DNA of 64,000 nt from Dipteris shenzhenensis. Its lineage: Eukaryota > Polypodiophyta > Polypodiopsida > Gleicheniales. Positions 56,881-64,000 of this stretch are shown here, in pieces. The notes beneath the pieces are model-generated. The model was not told the origin of the DNA, ran no database searches, and saw nothing but the letters and a program-made list of their open reading frames with translations. Each line of letters opens with the position of its first letter. Position 1 is the first letter of the stretch. The stretch is from assembly GCA_047967505.1 (NCBI GenBank), contig CM106538.1, one strand, 5' to 3'. A program made the position numbers and the translations under genes.

Positions 56881-58504
56881 TAATCATGGTCAACCACCAT
56901 TAGATCTACACTAGATCTAATGGTCTGAAGAAACTGAGGGCTGGCCAAGGTGGAGCACCAGTGCACTCAATGGTCGTGCATGCAAGACCATCAACTATTG
57001 GATCATGCAATCAATGGCCATGATCTTTTGGTAAGGTTTCAATTTTCCTTTAAAGGTGGTAAAAGGGGCAAAATGTTAGTCAAGCCCTTTTAACATTAAT
57101 GAGGAGGAGGATGGTTTCCTCCATTTTTTAAATGCACGAGCCTCCTCATTGGTAAAGATCGTAAACAAAGGATTAGACCCATGCTTAGACAACTAATGTG
57201 AGAGGCCCTTTTTTGGTCCAAATCTCCCCTAATGAGCAGATGATGCATCTACTTCTTTTCTCTCAAGACCAATGAGGTAATAATAGGAATCATCCACTTT
57301 TTGCTTCCATGACTTGAGCTTCACAACCCAATTATTGATCTATATGGACATCATCTTGGCCCAACTAACTTTTTCTTCCCCCCATCACTTTGCCTTTTGC
57401 ACTAACATTTTGGGCAAGCAGATGTCTAAGGTCTTGAGTCAAATTTTCTTTGAGAGGAATTTGAAGAATCTATTCACTCCCTCATCATTGGATTTCATCG
57501 TCATGTACACCTAGCCTTGCAACCATGCATTGTCATTGAAGAGGAGGCATAGGTCAGTCGTTGAGGGGTGGCAAAATCAATGTTTTCATTCAAGGGGCTG
57601 ACGATAGAGGCCATGTGAGCCTTGTTGATTATTAGCTCCCTACTCTTGGCATGGAAGGTAGTATTCATCCGCCATTGTCAATTTCTCAACCCTCGTCTTC
57701 ATTGGTATAATCTCTCGCCCTTTTCTATGGATTTGTAGCTCAGTTGGCTTGAAGACATTTGCTCTAGTGGTGGGAGGCTATGGGTTTTGGAGGTGAGAGG
57801 GTGTGGATTGCAAAGAGCTTGAATGCAAAAAGTGAGTTCAAAAATTTCAAAAGGATTATGTATTGGCAAAGCTTACTTCCATGTTTTCTCATCAATTGTC
57901 AGTTCATTGCCTTATTCATGCCCCTCTTGTCCATCATTAGCTTCTCTCTCATTGTGGAATTGTTGCCATTTATTAATGCTAAACTTCACTCGCCATGCAA
58001 GATACAATAACCCAATGCAAAGTTTGGAGTCAAGGCTTGCATCTAATCAAGAGTGATGTGCAAGACTAGGCAACCAAAAACACATCCTAAATTCAAGGCA
58101 TGCATCTAATCAAGAGAGACGTGCAAGATCGAGCAACCAAAGACAAGTCAAAAGTTGAGACATGCACCTAACTAGGAGCGCAAGCATGCAAGACAAGATT
58201 ACCTTAGGTGCATTATTGAGTGAAGGCACACCCCAGATCATGAACACAGATAGAAGCTTGAGACCCAAGGGCTTGTGCTCAAGAAGCCTCTCAAAACATT
58301 GGAAAATGGCATCCTTGATACTAGAGGACACAAATAAGGAGAAGCCATGACCGATTGGTACCAAGGCACCACAAGGTGGAATCTCAACCCACCAAAGTAA
58401 AGTTCCAAGACTTCTAGGGGCTAGAAGACAAAGACTCCTATAGCCATTTGCAAAGTTTTCTTTGAGTGTGTGCCATTAATGGGTGCATGACATAAGAAAA
58501 ATAC

Positions 58505-58774
58505 ATGAACTACTTTCCCTGCATGTTGCTAAGAACAACACAGAGATTTTTCAACCAATTTCCCACTGTCTCCATCAATAAGTTAGGCCAATACTTCAAA
58601 GGTGATGATACTAATGCAGCTATCCCCATAGCCTACCAAAACCAAAAGGTTGACTCCATCTTGGATGGGGGAGCGGGTGTGAGTGTCTACACCAAGGAAT
58701 GTTGGGAGAGGTGGGGAAAACCTTCCCTCGAGCAAACCCACCTATTAGTCCAAAAGCAAATAAAGAAGCATTGA
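58505..58774 (+). pseudogene. Gypsy-type aspartic protease remnant
   Basis: The frame from ATG 58505 contains IPIAYQNQKVDSILDGGAGV followed by SVYTKECWERWG, matching the retropepsin core (hydrophobic-hydrophobic-D-G-G-x-G) with the catalytic Asp retained. It ends at a stop 89 codons on. The upstream part (TTQRFFNQFPTVSINKLGQY) resembles the linker before the protease. Not part of an intact element. Confidence 0.55.
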
Positions 58775-59048
58775 CCATGCATCTCAAGAAAGCATTGTAG
58801 GAGCTAGGCATCCAAGGAAGGCGCAGAACTAGTGCATGTGTAAAACATGGTCATGATAGCTCAAAGTGTTGGGCTTATAAAATGAGCAAATCAATAATGT
58901 TAATCACGTTATATAGGAGGTCATGTTGCAAGATGATGGGCCACCATGCCCCGACCATGGTCAAGCAAGGGGACAAGGCGCAAGGGACCATGGTGATCAA
59001 GGCTAATAGCCACACCAAGACTAAGACAAAGAAAATGAAAGGGTTGAG

Positions 59049-59090
59049 TGTTTCTTCTATCAAGAGGAGGGGCATGTCAAGACCAAGTGC
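59049..59090 (+). pseudogene. Degenerate CCHC zinc knuckle of a gag
   Basis: Reads CFFYQEEGHVKTKC. The spacing fits C-x2-C-x4-H-x4-C, but the second Cys is Tyr, one transition (TGT to TAT). Flanking residues are Lys-rich before and KL-stop-QAHMKPLYKNSKSKVV after. It lies downstream of the protease remnant at 58505, reversed from the normal gag-protease order, so two fragments are juxtaposed or the element is rearranged. Confidence 0.45.
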
Positions 59091-59429
59091 AAGCTCTAGC
59101 AAGCACATATGAAACCGCTCTACAAAAACTCTAAAAGCAAAGTAGTGAACCATGATGTGGAGTGCCACACAATACTTGTAGAAGTACATGAGGCCATAGC
59201 CAATGCCAATGTGGTGACTCATCCCAATCAATGACCAAAATAGCAAGAGAACTGAAGGCCAAACCCCTTGTAGTGGAGCTTGAATAGAAGAAGGTAGTCT
59301 CGAGCACTCGTCAAGGCTCTAAATAGACCCAACAAAGGTGAAGCAACAACAATAAGACACAAGCGGATCACCAAGCTATACACAAAACCAAGAGCCAAGA
59401 TAAGGTGAGGAGCCAAGCAAAGAGGCAAC

Positions 59430-62135
59430 ACAATAATGGGAAACCTTGTAAGGACTGAAGGTTGGCATAATAGTAGGGCAACTATTGAACTAGCCCCATA
59501 TTGCTCATGAGTATTTCACAAGGTAGTTTGCACCAGAATGTGATCCACACACACTAATGATTGATGTGCTAGCCATCATTCTAGTAATTGCCACCCTAGT
59601 GATAGACAAGGTAGTGCCCATCATCACCCCATTAAGATAAAGAAATGGAATATATACGACGTCATAGTGGGTGGGGGTCAACAGTTAACCTCATTTTGAA
59701 AAGCCTAGTCAAAATGCTAAAAATGCAAATGTGAAGCCCTCTCATTTTTGGCTAAGAATGGAAGATCAATGCCCAGTGGATCCCAAAGAAATGCTCTCAA
59801 ATGTTGTGGTCATACTAGGAGAAGTCTATCACATAGTGAGCCCAATTATCATTGCCATGGAAGAAAAGGTTATCCACTTCTATCGAGTAGGCCTTGGCTC
59901 AAAAGTGGTGAAGTAGTCCAAGATTAGGGCTCAAAGATGATGACCATCAGAACTAGGGAATAGTTGTTAGGATATTGACCAGCCCCAAGCGACGCCTGAA
60001 GAACCACGAGTCATGACTTGGAAGTGGATGATAAGTTCCCACAGGGTGTGGAAACAATGTAAATGGAAATGAGCACCTTACCAATGAATGGAAGTTACAT
60101 TTTCCAAGGGGAAACCGAGATCAAACAAAGGCAAAAGTGCTTCTTCCTCCGCATTCAAGACGCGACTCCCTTTTACTTGCTCTCCACTTTAGACTTCTTC
60201 CTCCCGTTTCAAGTCATGACTCTAGTTTGTCCACCACGGATCTTATTGGTCTGAGTCAAATGACATTGGTCGCTCAAAATTGCTCTGTTTGGCTCGACTT
60301 CTTTCATCGCACATACTGCTTCTTATACGTGTTTGGTTTGCACGAAGCCTTCTCTACACTCCTCTCAAGTATTTTCGGGTTCCATTACTCACTCCCTTAA
60401 CATCTTTTGAAGTGATCGGCATAAGATCTCCCTACCAATTCACTCTTTGCTCAATCCCACCATAATCACAAAAAATGTATGAGCTAGGGGCTCATTCTTT
60501 TCTGAAAGTATTACCAGAGGCTTGAAGCCACTAGTTATTTCACACTGCATGGCACCAAGGAGCGGATAGCAAGGCAATGCAATATGTAGGAATGCACAAG
60601 TACAAGAAGCGTCGTGGTGCAGTTCATAAGGATGCTATGGTGTGAATGCTACGAAGGGATGCAAGGGTACAAGAAGGCCATGGTGCACGTGTATTGAGTG
60701 CTATAGAGGAATGTATAAGAGATATTGTGGTACAAGTGTGTGAGACAATGAACGTTTGATAAGTGCAAGGGTGATAAGAATGTACATAGAATATTGTGGA
60801 ACAAGTGAGTGAGAGAATGAATGTTTGATAAGTGGAAGTGTGATAAGAATGTACAGAGAGAAGCCAATCCTACAAGCAGGTATAGAGAAAGAACTAGTTC
60901 TCTATACAAAGAGAAGAACGTCTAGAGAGCTTCTAGTGTAGTGGTGTACCAGTAAACATGTACTATTGTATTAATGATTGGCTTATGCCTATGGAAGGGC
61001 TAGTTCTCTTTACTTGCTTGTAGGATTGGGTAGCCTTTCTCCTCCCCTCCACTTCCACCTCCACCTTCATCCTCCTTGGTCAAATCCGTTTGGCAATGAA
61101 TTGTGACATCTCCCGTTCATGGAATCTCCCCTTCTTACTGTTATTGTTTCTACTCCTATCTCCTTCAACTATTTTGTCGCTCAATCTTTTAATGACTTTG
61201 GATATCTAACTCCGCCAAAAATCTTGCCATCATATGCCTCTCGGTGGCATCATAACTCCTCCATGTGCATCTTTTGGTGGTTCTGACAGTAGATCACGTG
61301 GTGTGCACCTCCATATACACCGCTTGAGCTTTTGGCTCAAGTTCCCTCTATTGAATGGTACTCCCCTCCATTTCCACCTTCACCTTCATCCTCGTTAGTT
61401 GCATCCATTGGCGATGTTTTGTGACTTCCTCCCCACTCTCATTACTTTAAGTCCTATCTCCCTTAGCCTTAACAACTTTGCTAATTGCGTCAAAGTCCGG
61501 TGGTATTATAACTCCTTGTAGAAGGTTTCTCAATGATCAAGGCATGCCATGTTGTGTGATGATCACCCTTGTGAATACCTTTGTTGCCATGTCATGCGAC
61601 GCTGGTAAGGCACGTGGCTAGTGCATCACACTCATGCCGGTTACACACTGCCCAAGCCCGCCCAAGTGGGAAAAGGAGATGGGCAGGGTGAGTTTACATG
61701 GGCGAGGGGTGGTGGCTACCCATCGTGATGGGCGGGGCACCCCGCCGCGTCGCGCGACCAATCCTTTTTCGCCAGGTGTGTGACACATCGGCCGATCCCT
61801 ACGATGGGCGGGCGTCGGTCTCAGTCAACGTGTAACGTGAATTACCAGGCATGTGTTCAAATGGCAATTTTTCCCAGTGACGACAAGCAATTGGCTGCTT
61901 TCTCGCAGACCACCTCCTATGCTTTGCTTGTACAGGTACGCTTGGATTCGCCATTGATCCTGCCTCCTCCTTCATTGGGCATTGTTTTCCCTCTCCTGCA
62001 TCAAATTTCATTTCTGGGTCTCCGAGGTTTATGGGTTTTTGCCCTTCGATCTTGCAGGCAACCTCACTTCCGTGGCATTGCTCGATCTGAGTATCTTTCA
62101 TATCGCTTTATCGCCTCTTCGATCAGCCCGCAGCC
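59430..62135. other. No recognised gene; SEC63 upstream region at the right end
   Basis: 59430-61050 is AT-rich with a tandem repeat. 61060-61600 is CT-rich without domain-bearing ORFs. 61620-61800 is distinctly GC-rich with CG dinucleotides (CCCGCCGCGTCGCGCGACC at about 61741), as often seen just upstream of plant housekeeping genes. 61800-62135 would be the SEC63 promoter and 5' untranslated region; no clear TATA box was seen. Confidence 0.4.
60722..60859. repeat. Tandem repeat, 69-bp period
   Basis: Copies 60722-60790 and 60791-60859 share ATATTGTGG and GATAAGAATGTACA blocks. A hydrophobic minus-strand ORF across them is a product of the repeat. Confidence 0.85.
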
Positions 62136-62505
62136 ATGGCCACTTCTGAGGAAATGAGCTCCCTTTTCCCCATCTTCATCCTCTCTGTTATAGGTCTCTT
62201 TGTCATTCCCTGGACCATTTACCGCCTCGCCAGAGCTGCAGAAAGCAAGAGCAAGAACATTCATTGTGCGTGCTCTCTTTGCAGCAAATCCGCGAAATAC
62301 AGAACCTCCCTTGTAAAAAAGGTAGCGTTTCTCTTTTTTGTTGGGGGGGCACTTCTACCTTTAGCGTGCTTCTTTGCCGGGTCAATTGGATGATTTTTTT
62401 TGTCCACAGGTCGGCAAATTTTCGACTTGCAGCAACGTGACGCTTGTGTTAATGTGGTTGATCATGGCATTCTTGGCTTACTACATCAAGCTCATAACCC
62501 GGGAG
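62136..62505 (+). CDS. SEC63/ERDJ2-type ER translocon J-protein, first two exons
   Basis: Exon 1 is 62136-62321 (62 codons) and exon 2 is 62410-62505 (32 codons). The 88-nt intron has GT at 62322 and AG at 62408-62409, phase 0. The joined product starts MATSEEMSSLFPIFILSVIG, continues with a Lys/Cys block (IHCACSLCSKSAKYRTSLVK) and then VGKFSTCSNVTLVLMWLIMA, AYYIKLITRE. This matches the N-terminus of plant ERDJ2 (SEC63 homologue): a luminal start, membrane segment 1 at about residues 10-32, a short cytosolic loop, membrane segment 2 at about 71-88. A donor site (GTATTT) follows exon 2, exactly where homologues enter the J domain. The J domain, a third membrane segment and the Sec63/Brl region would lie beyond the window. 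In plants ERDJ2 works with SEC61/SEC62 and the BiP chaperone in protein import into the ER. Confidence 0.85.
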
Positions 62506-63152
62506 GTATTTTTCAAAAGCATGTGCGACGTCTCTACGCTCTCAATTCTGTTAGCTCACACTTGTTGTCTGCCGTGTTGCAATCTGGCTTTGTGACGGTG
62601 GAATATATCAAGATGCATGTCAATTTACGGTATTCTAACGAATTGGGGTCTTGGGAAATTATATATTGAGATAAGACATCAAATGGTTTGCCATCATGCC
62701 TCTGAAATTGCTATAGAATCTTACTGCCATATTTGGTCTGTGTAAGCATGCTATGAACACTAGATCTTCACTGCTCTTAGGGATGGATGTGCGCTTGAAG
62801 CCTCTAAGGTCCTCAACTACCATCTCGGTAACTCTCTCTCCTTTGTCAGGGGTCTTCTTGGATGGCTTCAGCTCCTCCACATCAGAATTTGTGTCTTCCA
62901 TCTTTGAAACCTTCTTCTCTTGTGTAATCTCAAGCCTGGCTGCACTTGAGGATGCTGTGAGCATGCTGCTGGAGCTTTTAGTACAACTGGATCAGGCTGA
63001 GACTTGGTCTCTTGAAAAATGATGTCTTGACTCACCACTAGGTACTTCTTTTTTGGGCGTATGATTGAGAATTCTTCAACTCGTTGCTATTAGCCGGTGA
63101 AAATGTATCTCTTACTCCTGGGAAGATTCTTTTGGAGGACGCTAAAGGCCAT
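62506..63152. other. SEC63 intron 2, first part
   Basis: Starts with the GT donor at 62506. No J-domain exon (expected to begin near FDPF...ILGL) was found. Overlapping ORFs on both strands at 62659-63022 are unrecognised. Confidence 0.5.
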
Positions 63153-64000
63153 TGTTGGGCCACACATCTGAAGGAAGGAGAACCGCTGTAGGACAGCAGC
63201 TGTAGCCCTTATTTTGATGCATGATCCACGTGGCACGCTTTGAGCAGGGTATTTTGTATATGTTTCTGTCGCTTTTTGGCAGCGTAATAAATATCCCTTT
63301 GGCTGTCGGTTAATCTAGATCTATGTGTCTACTTCAGTAACACTTGTGTGCATAACATGTAGTGAGATTTGTTTTGCATTGTGTGAACCTAGGGACAAAC
63401 CTTCCAATGGTGCTCTATTTTTTGACATTGTATTAGAGCCCCGAGGGAGACTCACAAGTGTGTGCTGTTTAGAGGTGAGAGCCTTTGCTTGAAAGAAAGG
63501 TGACCTCAACCCAGTTTGCAGAATGTGAGACCAACTCTGACATCTGAAGGACATGTAACTTTGTGAGACAACGTCTTGTTTGCTCATACCCAAGATAACG
63601 ACTCTGGAAATGGTAAGCCTTGTAATGGCAAGCCCAACTTAAAGAAGGGTGATGACAAATTTAACGAGGAAGAGGACTCTTCTAGTGGTATAGAGAAGAA
63701 AAAGGGGGGAAATGCTTCTCTTGTGACGAGCCTGGACACTATGCGAGAGATTGTAGGATAAGGCAGTAGATTAAAAGGAGTGCAGCAAGTATCCAAAAAG
63801 TCAAAACCAACGGCAACATGGTAACAACTGTGGAAGAAGCTTACATTTTTTGGTAATGACTCCGAGTATTGCTGAGATCAAGTATACGGACCTAGGTGAA
63901 ACTTTCTTGACGTTTGACATTGAGAAATGGACCAAAGAGCCTGAGGATCCAGGAACTTTTATACTGGTGAAGGAAAGAATTGATTGCATAGACTTGTTAG
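63153..64000 (+). mobile_element. Small LTR retrotransposon fragment inside SEC63 intron 2
   Basis: An LTR at 63153-63427 (TGTTGGGCCACAC ... TTTTTTGACA, 275 bp) is followed by TTGTATTAGAGC (63428-63439), an initiator-Met PBS with two transitions or transversions. A truncated gag follows. The LTR contains AATAAA at about 63286. The element is in sense with SEC63 and runs off the window. Confidence 0.65.
63576..63772 (+). pseudogene. gag fragment with zinc knuckle, one frameshift
   Basis: The first frame (GKPCNGKPNLKKGDDKFNEE, then DSSSGIEKKKG) is a charged gag linker. At the A/G homopolymer around 63697-63712 the frame shifts to KCFSCDEPGHYARDCRIRQ, a perfect C-x2-C-x4-H-x4-C knuckle at 63713-63754. 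The gag N-terminal domain is missing: only about 270 nt separate the PBS from the knuckle. A frame beyond the knuckle continues to the window end (ITPS-like, then YTDLGETFLTFDIEKW) but is not recognised. Confidence 0.6.

Larger units (their letters stand above)
54601..58504. other. No recognised gene; repeats and AT-rich sequence
   Basis: Contains a short CTAT microsatellite (about 54763-54783) and two tandem duplications listed separately. ORFs here (for example 56549-56800, 57314-57514, 57780-58010) are short and without motifs. From about 58080 a decayed plus-strand frame probably belongs with the protease remnant that follows. Confidence 0.35.

Noticed and set aside
60649-60909. Hydrophobic 86-codon minus-strand ORF resembling a membrane protein
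   Set aside because: The hydrophobic blocks repeat with the 69-bp tandem DNA repeat, so the ORF is a by-product.
62659-63022. Overlapping ORFs of 101 codons (minus) and 89 codons (plus) in SEC63 intron 2
   Set aside because: Both strands are open across the same stretch, neither matches a known family, and the position is inside an intron. The minus frame (charged, Lys/Glu-rich) is slightly more protein-like, but there is no supporting evidence.
16136-63439. Repeated TGGTATCAGAGC-type sequences considered as tRNA gene parts
   Set aside because: Each lies directly inside an LTR end and matches only the 3' 12 nt of the complement of a tRNA, so they are primer binding sites. No cloverleaf could be drawn around them.
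1-64000. CRISPR array, operon, phage or bacterial origin
   Set aside because: No regularly spaced short repeats, no bacterial gene order or ribosome-binding sites; introns and plant retrotransposons dominate.

Overview
This window looks like nuclear DNA of a land plant with a large, retrotransposon-dominated genome and long introns (gymnosperm, fern or large-genome angiosperm; the sequence does not settle which). The evidence is plant-type Ty1/Copia and Ty3/Gypsy elements with LTRs, initiator-Met-tRNA-type primer binding sites (TGGTATCAGAGC and variants), polypurine tracts and 5-bp target duplications, a LINE 3' end, and two host genes with GT-AG introns. Nothing bacterial or viral is present.

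Host genes: (1) minus strand, 8535..9814, the first two coding exons of a 2-oxoglutarate/Fe(II) oxygenase-like protein; its N-terminal 61 residues contain no Asp or Glu, as in an organelle transit peptide. (2) plus strand, 62136..62505, the first two coding exons of a SEC63/ERDJ2-type ER translocon J-protein with two membrane segments. Both genes continue into introns full of transposon sequence, and their later exons were not found in the window.

Layout. 1-935: 3' end of a LINE. 936-7238: rearranged head-to-head and inverted copies of one LTR element (LTR about 490 bp) with no recognisable pol, forming a roughly 1-kb inverted repeat and a perfect 67-bp palindrome arm pair. 8535-9814: oxygenase exons. 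9833-13026: 5' part of a Copia element (H). 13027-15100: decayed Gypsy pol. 15852-18495: complete short LTR element encoding only gag (TR-GAG-like). 18500-20715: minisatellite and an unrecognised retroelement-like ORF. 21929-37374: Copia stratigraphy on the minus strand. A D-family element is interrupted by element A (22413-33512, duplication GATCT), which is itself interrupted by element B (25696-31281, duplication AGGGA). 37375-42838: element C, plus strand, same family as B, carrying a fold-back of its RNase H region. 44520-46600: decayed coiled-coil ORF. 46735-50760: Copia F, same family as H. 50761-62135: heavily decayed Gypsy-like fragments and local tandem duplications. 62136-64000: SEC63 exons with a small LTR element in intron 2.

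Element decay is dominated by changes consistent with cytosine deamination (Gln, Arg and Trp codons turned to stops), as expected for methylated, silenced transposons. B is the youngest insertion by LTR similarity (four substitutions plus one 12-bp indel). Transposon pol genes are annotated as broken; only the two host gene fragments look like constrained cellular genes.
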